This document shows, piece by piece, positions 1 through 6,729 of a DNA stretch of 15,884 nt (within the stretch, counting starts at the first letter, position 1; each line of letters begins with the position of its first letter). Origin of the DNA: Butyricicoccus sp. (GTDB lineage: Bacteria > Bacillota > Clostridia > Oscillospirales > Butyricicoccaceae). Both the position numbers and the translations under genes were made by a program. Location of the stretch: assembly GCA_020025885.1 (NCBI GenBank), contig JAHHRJ010000042.1:1-15884 (forward strand), given 5' to 3'. The notes beneath the pieces were generated by a model. The model had not been told where the DNA came from and ran no database searches. It saw nothing but the letters and a program-made list of their open reading frames with translations.

Positions 1-53
1 GGCTACGGTCAGCGAACTGAGAATCCCCTGTCTTTAGACATGGGGAGTGTCAA
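1..53 (+). mobile_element. Right end of an IS608-like (IS200/IS605) transposon
   Basis: Every hallmark of an IS608-type right end is visible. The guide tetranucleotide GAAT (21-24 region) directly precedes an imperfect hairpin at 25-45 whose arms are CCCC+TGTC and GACA+GGGG, with a TTTA loop and one unpaired T between GACA and GGGG. The cleavage tetranucleotide TCAA follows at 50-53. In IS608 the Y1 transposase TnpA recognises this hairpin and cuts after TCAA, so chromosomal flank starts at 54. Reading from base 2, a short frame runs to TAG at 35-37 (ATVSELRIPCL). This resembles the usual C-terminal tail of TnpB, but it is too short to prove. The rest of the element lies outside the window. 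Confidence 0.8.
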
Positions 54-73
54 TTATAGGAAAATCGTCGTAT
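1..73 (+). ncRNA. Possible 3' end of a TnpB omega-RNA with its guide (from 54)
   Basis: In IS605-group elements the TnpB nuclease uses an omega-RNA transcribed across the end of tnpB and the right-end hairpin, and the guide is the flanking DNA just beyond the element. If this copy encodes TnpB, bases 1-53 would be the 3' scaffold and the guide would begin at 54 with TTATAGGAAAATCG. The 3' limit is nominal. No tnpB body is visible here, so this is inference from the element's architecture. Confidence 0.3.
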
Positions 74-113
74 ACTGAGAAAAAGTATTTTGAAATGTGT
101 GATAGGAGGAAGC

Positions 114-785
114 ATGCAAGACTTAGTGGATCGGATTCACGGAAACGCACTGTTTGAAGGAATGGAGCCGCAAGAAATTGAGACGCTCGTAAGCTGCCTG
201 CGCCCTGTGCAGCGTACCTATCATAAAAATGAAGTGATCTGGCAGGAGGGCGACCGCGTACACACAGTCGGATTGGTAGTACAAGGTAAAGTGCTTATTC
301 TGCGCGATGATTTTTGGGGCAATCGTAGTATTTTGGGAGAAGCTGCTGCTGACGGATTGTTTGGAGAGTCCTACGCCTGTGCACCAGGGCAGCCGATCAC
401 AGTCGGTGTGCTGGCGGCAGAAGACTGCACGATCGTATTTTTGGAGATCGCACAGGCACTTGCAGTATGTGGTCAGGTGTGTTCGTTCCACCTGCGTTTG
501 ATCCAAAATTTAATGCAGATTTTGGCGCAAAAGAATTTAATGCTTTCGCGAAAGATCGACCATATTTCCAGACGAAGCACACGGGAAAAACTGCTTGCAT
601 TTTTGTCTTATCATGCGCAGGAGCAGGGCAGTGCGACCTTTGATATTCCGTTTAATCGGCAGGAGCTGGCAGATTATCTCTCTGTGGATCGCAGTGCATT
701 GTCGCAGGAACTTGGACGCATGAAACGGGATGGGCTTGTGGACTTTACCCGTAGTCACTTTACACTGCTATCTGGAGATATTTAG
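114..785 (+). CDS. Crp/Fnr-family transcriptional regulator
   Basis: A 223-residue DNA-binding regulator. Residues about 10-130 form a cyclic-nucleotide-binding-like beta-roll (HKNEVIWQEGD, then VVQGKVLILRDD). A linker helix follows at about 130-160, and a winged helix-turn-helix at about 182-207 (RQELADYLSVDRSALSQELG), the layout and length typical of Crp/Fnr proteins. I chose ATG 114 because AGGAGG at 104-109 lies 4 bases upstream; a TTG at 90 in the same frame has no ribosome binding site. There is no N-terminal four-cysteine Fnr cluster, so oxygen sensing through Fe-S is not supported and the ligand is unknown. TATACT at 71-76 could be a -10 box, but no good -35 was seen. The gene begins 61 bases after an IS end, which may have replaced its native promoter. 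The TAG stop is the first three bases of the MITE at 783. Confidence 0.9.
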   Translation: MQDLVDRIHGNALFEGMEPQEIETLVSCLRPVQRTYHKNEVIWQEGDRVHTVGLVVQGKVLILRDDFWGNRSILGEAAADGLFGESYACAPGQPITVGVLAAEDCTIVFLEIAQALAVCGQVCSFHLRLIQNLMQILAQKNLMLSRKIDHISRRSTREKLLAFLSYHAQEQGSATFDIPFNRQELADYLSVDRSALSQELGRMKRDGLVDFTRSHFTLLSGDI

Positions 786-946
786 GGCTTGTTTGAAAAT
801 AGAGAAATTGACGGATTTTTCGCAGGGAGCGAGCAGCCACAAGGCAAAAAACGCAGGAATCCTTGATGGATTTCGAGTATTTTTAACGCAGTGGATGCCG
901 TTCCCTGTAGAAAAAGACAAATTTTCGATTTTTCAAACAGCCCCTA
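783..946. repeat. MITE-like palindromic repeat, family 1, copy 1
   Basis: A 164-base element with terminal inverted repeats: TAGGGCTTGTTTGAAAA at the left, and the complement of TAGGGGCTGTTTGAAAA at the right. The interior is also an imperfect inverted repeat. CGCAGGGAGCGAGCAGCC pairs with GGATGCCGTTCCCTGTAG, and GCAAAAAACGCAGGAATCC pairs with GGATTTCGAGTATTTTTAAC. A second copy lies at 7424-7588. It encodes no protein. The ends start and finish with TA, so a TA target duplication is possible. It was probably mobilised by a transposase elsewhere in the genome. The element begins at the stop codon of the Crp/Fnr gene and could serve as its transcript end. Confidence 0.8.
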
Positions 947-1110
947 AGGCAACACCGCACAATGTCATTTGCGGCGCTTTGCGAAAATTTCGCGCCATAA
1001 ATTCGTTATGAATCTTTGAAATCCACCAAGGATTCCTGTGGATTCACGCCTTCTTCTGACGAGAAATTTTTCCGAAAATCGCTCTTGTTGAATTATGCGG
1101 TATTACCTTA
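945..1110. repeat. MITE-like palindromic repeat, family 2
   Basis: A 166-base element unrelated in sequence to family 1. The left end reads TAAGGCAACACCGCACAAT; the right end, read on the other strand, is TAAGGTAATACCGCATAAT: 19 bases with three transitions. A central hairpin pairs AATCCAC near 1021 with GTGGATT near 1037. No protein is encoded. It abuts family 1 exactly, sharing the TA at 945-946, so one element probably inserted at the end of the other. Only one copy is present in this window, so its mobility is inferred from its structure. Confidence 0.65.
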
Positions 1111-1145
1111 AAAAATCGACCGCTAGATTTTCTAGCGGTCGATTT
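1110..1145 (-). terminator. Rho-independent terminator of the MBOAT/SGNH operon
   Basis: A perfect 15-base-pair stem (arms 1113-1127 and 1131-1145, core CGACCGCTAGA) has a 3-base loop. Read on the minus strand it ends in a run of six T (complement of A 1110-1115). It lies about 220 bases past the stop codon at 1365, after the structured repeat. Confidence 0.75.
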
Positions 1146-1359
1146 CAGCGTGTCAAAAAAGTCACTGCATCCTTTTTATTTTGGAGCAAAGCGACCTTAA
1201 ATTTTCAAAATCTAAGGACATGCGCCTTGAATTTTGCCCGCGATCCGCGCAAACGTGCGCGAAACCGGAGGTATCAGAGCCAGTTTCTACCGGAACTGGC
1301 TCTGTATCTAGGGAGACTGGATTCCCTTGGAAAGGCTGTCAAAGTTCTTTGACAGCCTC
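1146..1359 (-). ncRNA. Structured 3'-UTR repeat module, copy A
   Basis: About 214 bases, roughly 90 percent identical over the core to 12645-12857. Read in the direction of the upstream gene (minus strand), it starts 5 bases after the stop codon with the hairpin GGCTGTCAAAG/CTTTGACAGCC (1334-1357). It then has a hairpin with arms CAGAGCCAGTT/AACTGGCTCTG, a small CGCGCA/TGCGCG stem, and an AT-rich stem around AAGG/CCTT. It ends in GCTGAAA directly before the terminator. Differences between the copies are mostly transitions and keep the stems paired, which argues for a conserved nucleic-acid structure rather than a protein. The role is unknown: 3'-UTR element, 3'-derived small RNA, or non-autonomous mobile repeat are all possible. 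Confidence 0.65.
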
Positions 1360-1364
1360 TTTTA

Positions 1365-2423
1365 CTATTTATACTTGTCTTGTACAGAAGGGGGATACAG
1401 ACTATCGAAATCGTAATTTTCCATCAGCGAGCGCAGATGGCTGGCAAGCGCAGAAACAGCAGAGTCATCCATTGGCGGATTATCTGCCATGTAGTCCACC
1501 ATATAGTGGTTGACTTCACTGCGATAGTGCACCATGTCTGTATAGTTGTCATAGTTTGTTGTTAGAATGTTCTGGTCAATGAAACTGTAAAACCGTACAT
1601 TTTCCTTGTCCTTATATCGATTTGCAGTATCATAGAGCAGAAACATCATGGCGTCGATCTGCCCCTGTCGCTTGATACTGTCAAAATACAGGGTGGAATA
1701 GGGCGGGAAATAGAGATAAAATGTGGTTTCTGGATGACTGTTGATCCATTTGTCGATGATCTCGAGGTTTGCACGCAGCGGCTCATTGAACACGTGCCGA
1801 TCATACTGAAAGCCGATATCTTTTGGACGGCGATAGGATGCGATGGCAGCTTCCAGACCATAGCGCGTTTTGTCTGTTTCCCACATAAAAGCCTTGTCCA
1901 AGTCGCTGTGTGTACGTGTCAGGCTTGCAATTGCAGTCGTAGCACAGGACTCCAGAAGAATATCCTTATTGAGCAGATACTGTACATCGTTGAATGGGTT
2001 GAAGTCATACAGATAGGTTGGGATCTCGTGTGGATTTTGTGGGTCTGCGGAAAGCAGACGAGGATCAAGACTCCAATAGACACGCTTGATATCATGGGTT
2101 TCATAGGCAGTCTTTAGGGCAAGATCAAAGTCGGAAAAAGTACCGCCCGGATAGCTGACTTTTAGAGTCTTGCCGCCAAAGCGTTCATCAAACCAGCTGG
2201 CGCGGAAATTGGAAGTGACCGAAGAACCGATGCAGATAGAGTCATAGTCCTGATTTTTGATGAGACCTGCATTTTGATACCGTTCATTGGTGTAAGTCGC
2301 TTCCACGCCCGGAAATGGGAGGTGGTATTGAAAGGCGGGATCAAGCAGAAAAACGGTCGCGGCACACAGTACGAGCAGACCAACCGTCGTGCTGATGAGC
2401 TGTATTGCATATTTTTTATACAA
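1365..2423 (-). CDS. Membrane-anchored SGNH/DltD-AlgJ-like partner of an MBOAT acyltransferase
   Basis: A 352-residue protein with one N-terminal membrane segment (about 7-27) and an extracellular domain. Two SGNH-hydrolase signatures are visible: IGSS at 65-68 as the nucleophile block, and DMVH at 296-299 as the likely Asp-His block near the C-terminus. Proteins of this kind (DltD, AlgJ/AlgX and relatives) work beside an MBOAT channel-enzyme to pass acyl groups to a surface polymer. The gene lies 14 bases downstream of the MBOAT gene, so the two are one operon. The start is TTG at 2423, placed 7 bases after AAAGGAGGG; the upstream gene's stop codon runs directly into that ribosome binding site. 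The true acceptor polymer is unknown because no glycan-synthesis genes adjoin. Confidence 0.8.
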   Translation of the reverse strand: MYKKYAIQLISTTVGLLVLCAATVFLLDPAFQYHLPFPGVEATYTNERYQNAGLIKNQDYDSICIGSSVTSNFRASWFDERFGGKTLKVSYPGGTFSDFDLALKTAYETHDIKRVYWSLDPRLLSADPQNPHEIPTYLYDFNPFNDVQYLLNKDILLESCATTAIASLTRTHSDLDKAFMWETDKTRYGLEAAIASYRRPKDIGFQYDRHVFNEPLRANLEIIDKWINSHPETTFYLYFPPYSTLYFDSIKRQGQIDAMMFLLYDTANRYKDKENVRFYSFIDQNILTTNYDNYTDMVHYRSEVNHYMVDYMADNPPMDDSAVSALASHLRSLMENYDFDSLYPPSVQDKYK

Positions 2424-2437
2424 AGGAAATCCCTCCT

Positions 2438-3880
2438 TTAGAAGTTAAAGTATAAGAATGTGCTGATGCCGGTAAAGGAAAGGATACTCCAAACCAGCAA
2501 AATGGAAGAAGTGACAAGTTGCAGGGAGGAAGGACGGAAGCGCTCCCCTAATGTGCGGTCAAATGCATTTCTCGGCATCAGGCAGATAACGAGAGCCAGC
2601 ACGAGGAAAAATATGGTGACAGCAAGTCCCAGTGTCTCAGACTGCAAATGGGCGATCTGGTTGAGTGCCTTTGCTTCGGTAGTGATAAAGCAGGAATACA
2701 TGCTGTAAGGTAAGCCCCACCACGTATCCGAAAACAGACGGGTAAAGAATACACGTACACTTGTAAAGTTGGGAGCACGGAAAAAGACCCAAGCGAAATT
2801 CACAAACAAAAAGGTGAAGACCCAGCCGATCGGCTTGGGCAGACGTTTATCTGTGTAACGATCGCGGATCTTTGCAAGTGTCAGTGCAAGTCCGTGCAGA
2901 CCGCCCCATGCAATGAAAGTCCAGCTTGCACCATGCCACAGACCAGAAAGCAGAAAGACGATCATGGTATTGATGCAGGTGTGTGCAAAGCCTTTGCGTG
3001 AGCCGCCGAGCGGGATATACAGATATTGGGTGAAAAAGCGTGTCATGGTCATGTGCCAACGCTTCCAGAACTCTGTAATGGAACAAGCGCGATAGGGGGA
3101 GTTGAAGTTGCGCGGTAAGTCGATGCCGATCATCTTTGCAATACCGGTTGCGATATCACAGTAACCAGAGAAGTCAAAATACAGCTGGAAGGTATAGCTG
3201 AACATGGCAACCAGTGCGGTGGCGCTGCTCAGATGGTAAACATCATTCCAAGCAACATTGACCGCCTGACCGAAGATATCTGCCAAAAGGACTTTCTTGG
3301 CAAGACCGTATCCGATCAGCGTTAAACCGCGTGCAATATTTTCCCAATTGACAGTGTGCCGCGCCGGATCACGCAGCTGCGGGATGATCTCGCTATGAAA
3401 TGCGATTGGACCGCTCATCACATAGGGGAAGAATGAGACGAACAGGGCATACTCAGAAAGTGCATAGGATTCTGCCTTGCCGTGGTAAGCGTCAATCAAA
3501 TATGCGACTTGCTGGAATGTGAAAAAGCTGATGCCGAGCGGGATGAGCAAGGAGACTGCGCCGAAGTCTGTTCCAACAAAACGGTTAAGGTTATGTAGAA
3601 CAAAATTCAGGTACTTTAGGATGCCCAGCGTGCCAAGGTTTAAGGTGAGACCGAGGATGAGCCAGCTTTTCTTTGGTGTTTGGGTGAGTTTGCGCCCAAT
3701 TGCCCAGTTAATGAGTGCGCTGATGATTAAAACAGGCAGTCCGTAAAGGTCATTGGATGCATAGAACCATAAGGACATGGCAAGTAGCAACAATGGCGCA
3801 GATCGGACCGGGCTGAGAAACCAGCCAACCACACAAAGCGGCAGAAAGATCAGCATGAATAAATAAGAGTTAAATAGCAT
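2438..3880 (-). CDS. MBOAT-family membrane O-acyltransferase (AlgI/DltB-like)
   Basis: A 480-residue polytopic membrane protein. It shows the MBOAT landmarks in order: the N-terminal start MLFNSYLFMLIFLPL typical of the family, FQLYFDFSGYCDIATGIA at about 231-248, FWKRWH at 271-276, YIPLGGSRKG at about 288-297, and the WHG motif at 315-317 whose His316 is the expected catalytic histidine. Family members move acetyl or other acyl groups across the membrane onto extracellular polysaccharide or teichoic acid. An upstream in-frame start at 4015 exists, but ATG 3880 has GGGAGG 6 bases upstream and gives the canonical N-terminus. First gene of an operon with the SGNH-type partner. The substrate cannot be read from the sequence. 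Confidence 0.92.
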   Translation of the reverse strand: MLFNSYLFMLIFLPLCVVGWFLSPVRSAPLLLLAMSLWFYASNDLYGLPVLIISALINWAIGRKLTQTPKKSWLILGLTLNLGTLGILKYLNFVLHNLNRFVGTDFGAVSLLIPLGISFFTFQQVAYLIDAYHGKAESYALSEYALFVSFFPYVMSGPIAFHSEIIPQLRDPARHTVNWENIARGLTLIGYGLAKKVLLADIFGQAVNVAWNDVYHLSSATALVAMFSYTFQLYFDFSGYCDIATGIAKMIGIDLPRNFNSPYRACSITEFWKRWHMTMTRFFTQYLYIPLGGSRKGFAHTCINTMIVFLLSGLWHGASWTFIAWGGLHGLALTLAKIRDRYTDKRLPKPIGWVFTFLFVNFAWVFFRAPNFTSVRVFFTRLFSDTWWGLPYSMYSCFITTEAKALNQIAHLQSETLGLAVTIFFLVLALVICLMPRNAFDRTLGERFRPSSLQLVTSSILLVWSILSFTGISTFLYFNF

Positions 3881-4029
3881 GATATCCTCCCATACATGCA
3901 GCATAAATAGAGTCATAAAAAAAGAACGTGATGATTCAGAGACGGTTATATTGCCGTTAAAATGCGGAAAAATATTGTTTTTCACACAAAAGACCAAAAA
4001 GCAAGCCGGAATCACAAGCGTTTTGGTTT

Positions 4030-4038
4030 ATTATAGCA
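4030..4038 (-). promoter_or_regulatory. Extended -10 promoter for the MBOAT operon
   Basis: On the minus strand the bases read TGCTATAAT, a perfect extended -10 element. No convincing -35 was seen, which is usual for this class. A start near 4023 would give a leader of about 140 bases before ATG 3880. No riboswitch-like fold was recognised in that leader. Confidence 0.55.
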
Positions 4039-4099
4039 TAAAAAAAGGAAAGAGGGTAGAAAAAATCTGGAGGTTTTTCGCATGAGGGGTTATGAAAGG

Positions 4100-4117
4100 A
4101 TTGAATAAATATTCAAT
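4100..4117. promoter_or_regulatory. ArgR/AhrC operator (ARG box)
   Basis: ATTGAATAAATATTCAAT has perfect 7-base arms (ATTGAAT and ATTCAAT) around a central AAAT. It matches every fixed position of the established ARG-box consensus (TGAAT, four A/T, ATTCA). It lies between the divergent MBOAT and ABC importer operons, about 113 bases upstream of the importer's -35 box and about 65 bases upstream of the MBOAT -10 box. Arginine-dependent control of the importer is the simpler reading. The distance to the predicted promoter is longer than in many repressed operons, so the site may instead act on an unseen promoter. Confidence 0.6.
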
Positions 4118-4229
4118 AAAATATTCAGGAAAAAATTTAAAAAGGGAAAAATTGTGTAATATGACAGTTTCTTTCAAGAAACGAACGGAAAAAATGTAGC
4201 TTTGTTGGGAGAAGTTTTGCAAAAAGCGG

Positions 4230-4257
4230 TTGCAATTTATGTAAAAGAGTGTATAAT
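4230..4257 (+). promoter_or_regulatory. Sigma-A promoter of the amino acid ABC importer operon
   Basis: TTGCAA at 4230-4235 and a perfect TATAAT at 4252-4257 are separated by 16 bases. The transcript would start near 4264, about 37 bases before ATG 4301. Confidence 0.7.
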
Positions 4258-4300
4258 AATACTCGATCAAACTTGACGAGATATTTTGGAGGACAAGAAA

Positions 4301-5068
4301 ATGGGCATGAAGAAAAAGTTGGCAGGTCTGATGGCACTGTCCATGATGGCATTCGGTGTAATGGCTGGCTGCGGCGGCGCACAGGATAGTGGCGCACAGG
4401 CTGAGGGCGGCACACTGCGCATGGGAACCAATGCGACTTTCCCGCCTTATGAATCCGTAGATGAAAACAACAATGTAGTAGGTATTGATGCCGATATCGC
4501 ACAGACTGTTGCAGATAAGCTTGGCATGAAGCTGGAGATCATCAATATGGAATTTGATGCACTCATTCCGGCACTCAATGCAAAGCAGCTCGATTTTGCA
4601 ATGGCTGGCATGACAGCAAGCCCAGAGCGTGCAGAGCAGGTTGATTTTACCACGCCTTACGCAACTGGCATTCAGGCAATCATCGTGCCGGAAGACTCTC
4701 AAATTGTAGCAATAGAGGATCTCAAGGATAAGAAGGTTGGCGTACAGACTGGTACAACAGGTGACAAGTATTGCTCTGATGATTTGGGCGAAGAGCATGT
4801 ACAGCGTTTTGAGTCTGGCGTTGTTGCAACACAGGCGCTCGTAAATGGTCAGATTGATGCAGTTGTTATTGACAATGAGCCAGCAAAGGCTTATGTGGAA
4901 GCAAATGAAGGACTCAAGATTCTGGATACCCAGTATACGGTTGAGGACTATGCAGCGGCAATCGCAAAGGATAACACAGAGATGTATGACAAGATCAATG
5001 GCGCACTGGAAGAACTCAAGGCAGATGGTACCATTGACAAAATCATTGCACAGTATATCCATGAGTGA
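4301..5068 (+). CDS. Amino acid ABC transporter substrate-binding lipoprotein (family 3)
   Basis: A 255-residue extracellular receptor. A signal peptide ends in the lipobox VMAGC with Cys24 as the lipid-anchored residue. The mature part is a family 3 (polar amino acid) binding protein: LRMGTNATFPPYESVDENN, VVGIDADIAQTVADKLG, then MAGMTASPERAEQVDFTTPY. These are the usual ligand-pocket segments of the ArtP, HisJ and FliY group. GGAGG at 4288-4292 sits 8 bases before ATG 4301, which rules out the in-frame TTG at 4286. It heads the operon with the permease and ATPase genes. The ARG box upstream suggests arginine or a related basic amino acid as substrate; sequence alone does not fix the ligand, and cystine or glutamine remain possible. 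Confidence 0.92.
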   Translation: MGMKKKLAGLMALSMMAFGVMAGCGGAQDSGAQAEGGTLRMGTNATFPPYESVDENNNVVGIDADIAQTVADKLGMKLEIINMEFDALIPALNAKQLDFAMAGMTASPERAEQVDFTTPYATGIQAIIVPEDSQIVAIEDLKDKKVGVQTGTTGDKYCSDDLGEEHVQRFESGVVATQALVNGQIDAVVIDNEPAKAYVEANEGLKILDTQYTVEDYAAAIAKDNTEMYDKINGALEELKADGTIDKIIAQYIHE

Positions 5069-5094
5069 AAAGCAGATCAAATAAGGAAACGAAA

Positions 5095-5133
5095 CAAGGG
5101 GACGGCTGATGCCGCCCCTTGACCTTGTTTTTG
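5095..5133 (+). terminator. Intercistronic hairpin, likely partial terminator after the receptor gene
   Basis: The stem pairs AAGGGG and CGGC with GCCG and CCCCTT around a TGAT loop, with one bulged A. A T-rich stretch with a five-T run follows at 5127-5133. It lies between the receptor and permease genes. In ABC importer operons such a hairpin commonly stops most transcripts or protects the upstream mRNA so that the receptor is made in excess. Confidence 0.6.
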
Positions 5134-5169
5134 GTATGAAGATGAGAGTGTAAAGGGAGGTATATTATT

Positions 5170-5955
5170 GTGCCGGTTATGAAGTTTGCCGACTGGCTGA
5201 ATGCAATGCCAGATTGGATTGCGAGTCTACCGCAGGGCATGCAAAAATTTATTTATGAAATTTTCCAGACATTTGTGTTTGAAGACCGCTGGAATAAATT
5301 CTTTCTAAGCGGACTCAAAACAACATTTATTATCGCAGTTGGTGCGCTGATCCTTGGTATTGTCCTTGGTGTGCTCGTTGCAGTGGTGCGTTCGGCGCAC
5401 GATTCCAGACGAACCAAGCCGCCGTTTCTGCTACGGGTTGCAAATGGAATCTGTAAGTTGTATCTGACCATTATCCGCGGCACCCCTGTTATGGTACAGC
5501 TGCTGATTATGGGCTATGTTATCATGGTGCCAAAGCTTGGTTCGATTGAAACCACATGGTGTGCAATTGTTACATTTGGTATCAACTCTGGTGCATATGT
5601 TGCAGAGATTGTGCGTTCTGGTATTATGGCGGTCGATCATGGACAGATGGAAGCAGGTCGTTCGCTGGGTCTCAACTATGTGCAGACCATGCGCTATATC
5701 ATTGTGCCGCAGGCAATCAAAAATATTCTGCCTGCACTGGGCAATGAGATGATCACACTGGTCAAGGAAACCTCGGTCGTTATGGTTATCTCTGTACAGG
5801 ATCTCACACAGGCGGCAAAGGTCATTGTTACCAAAACATATAATGCGATTGTTCCTTATGTGAGCTTGGCGATTTTGTATCTCATCATTATTTTGATTAT
5901 GACCAAGCTGCTTGCAATTTTCGAGAGGAGGCTGCGCGAAAGTGATCGACGTTAA
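5170..5955 (+). CDS. Amino acid ABC transporter permease (HisM/GlnP type)
   Basis: A 261-residue integral membrane protein with hydrophobic segments at about 50-73, 107-121, 131-150, 188-210 and 230-251. The cytoplasmic EAA loop that contacts the ATPase is clear at about 161-180 (EAGRSLGLNYVQTMRYIIVP). The segment IIRGTPVMVQLL (about 101-112) is the conserved N-terminal signature of polar amino acid permeases. GTG 5170 is chosen because GGGAGG ends 9 bases upstream. It follows the receptor gene by about 100 bases and overlaps the ATPase gene by 14 bases, which indicates translational coupling. Only one permease gene is present, so the channel should be a homodimer. Confidence 0.93.
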   Translation: MPVMKFADWLNAMPDWIASLPQGMQKFIYEIFQTFVFEDRWNKFFLSGLKTTFIIAVGALILGIVLGVLVAVVRSAHDSRRTKPPFLLRVANGICKLYLTIIRGTPVMVQLLIMGYVIMVPKLGSIETTWCAIVTFGINSGAYVAEIVRSGIMAVDHGQMEAGRSLGLNYVQTMRYIIVPQAIKNILPALGNEMITLVKETSVVMVISVQDLTQAAKVIVTKTYNAIVPYVSLAILYLIIILIMTKLLAIFERRLRESDRR

Positions 5956-6664
5956 AAATCTGGAAAAAGCCTATGGAGATCATAAGGTGCTCAAAGGTGT
6001 CAATGAGCACATCGGAAAAGGCGAAAAGGTTGTTATCATTGGACCATCCGGTTCAGGTAAGTCCACCTTTCTGCGCTGTTTGAATCTGTTGGAGCAGCCG
6101 ACTGGCGGCACGATCACCTTTGAGGGCGTGGACATCACAGACCCCAAGAATGATATCAATAAGATGCGCCAGAAGATGGGTATGGTGTTCCAGCAGTTTA
6201 ATCTGTTCCCACACCTGACTGTGCGTGAGAACATCAAGCTCGCACCCGTCAAGCTGGGACTGATGACAGCCGAGGAAGCGGATACACGTGCACTTGAACT
6301 GCTGAAGCGCGTTGGATTGCCAGATAAGGCGGATGCATACCCCAAGCAGCTTTCAGGCGGTCAGCAACAGCGTATTGCAATTGCGCGTGCGCTGGCAATG
6401 AATCCGGATGTGATGCTGTTTGACGAGCCGACTTCTGCACTTGATCCGGAAATGGTTGGTGAGGTATTAAACCTTATGAAGGAGCTTGCAGACGAAGGTA
6501 TGACGATGGTGGTTGTTACCCACGAAATGGGCTTTGCACGTTCAGTGGCGACTCGAGTGCTGTTTATGGACGGCGGTGTCGTGGCAGAGCAGAACGATCC
6601 CGAAACTTTCTTCACAAATCCACAGCATCCAAGACTGCGTGAGTTTCTCTCACAAGTATTGTAA
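5942..6664 (+). CDS. Amino acid ABC transporter ATP-binding protein
   Basis: A 240-residue cytoplasmic ATPase, the standard length for the GlnQ/HisP/ArtM group. Visible motifs are Walker A GPSGSGKS at 34-41, the Q-loop in VFQQFNLFPHLTV, the ABC signature LSGGQQQR, Walker B VMLFDEPTSALDPE, and the switch histidine in VVTHEMGFA. GTG 5942 is the start: it gives the canonical MIDVKNLEKAYG beginning, and AGGAGG ends 11 bases before it. It is the last gene of the importer operon and ends 5 bases before a strong terminator. Confidence 0.95.
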   Translation: MIDVKNLEKAYGDHKVLKGVNEHIGKGEKVVIIGPSGSGKSTFLRCLNLLEQPTGGTITFEGVDITDPKNDINKMRQKMGMVFQQFNLFPHLTVRENIKLAPVKLGLMTAEEADTRALELLKRVGLPDKADAYPKQLSGGQQQRIAIARALAMNPDVMLFDEPTSALDPEMVGEVLNLMKELADEGMTMVVVTHEMGFARSVATRVLFMDGGVVAEQNDPETFFTNPQHPRLREFLSQVL

Positions 6665-6666
6665 TC

Positions 6667-6703
6667 AAAAAAAATCCGAAAGCGCGTTGCTTTCGGATTT
6701 TTT
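6667..6703 (+). terminator. Bidirectional Rho-independent terminator
   Basis: The stem ATCCGAAAGC/GCTTTCGGAT has a five-base loop. It is followed by six T on the plus strand (6698-6703) and, read the other way, by eight T (complement of A 6667-6674). It ends the importer operon and also serves the convergent lipoprotein gene that stops at 6730. Confidence 0.92.
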
Positions 6704-6729
6704 GTTATAATATAACTGAAAAAGATACT

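Noticed and set aside
48..76. A hybrid promoter for the Crp/Fnr gene made by the IS junction (TGTCAA plus TATACT, 17 bases apart).
   Set aside because: The TATACT is good, but TGTCAA matches the -35 consensus at only two positions. It is not strong enough to annotate.
1181..1354. A peptide starting around SDLKFSKSKDM that is conserved between the two structured repeats (also 12645-12857).
   Set aside because: By hand count about 17 base differences fall 3, 9 and 5 on first, second and third codon positions. That is the opposite of protein selection. The stems are conserved instead, so I treat it as RNA or repeat structure.
786..1364. CRISPR array or small-RNA cluster in the repeat-rich spacer.
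   Set aside because: There are no regularly spaced direct repeats with unique spacers. The structure is explained by two MITEs, a terminator and the 3' module.
4112..4129. A second ARG box next to the first.
   Set aside because: The right half is shifted by one base relative to the left half and the left half has a mismatch; it is only AT-rich similarity.
4031..5080. A long minus-strand open frame of 349 codons opposite the substrate-binding protein gene.
   Set aside because: It has an unnatural cysteine-rich composition and lies antisense to a clear lipoprotein gene; it is a shadow frame.
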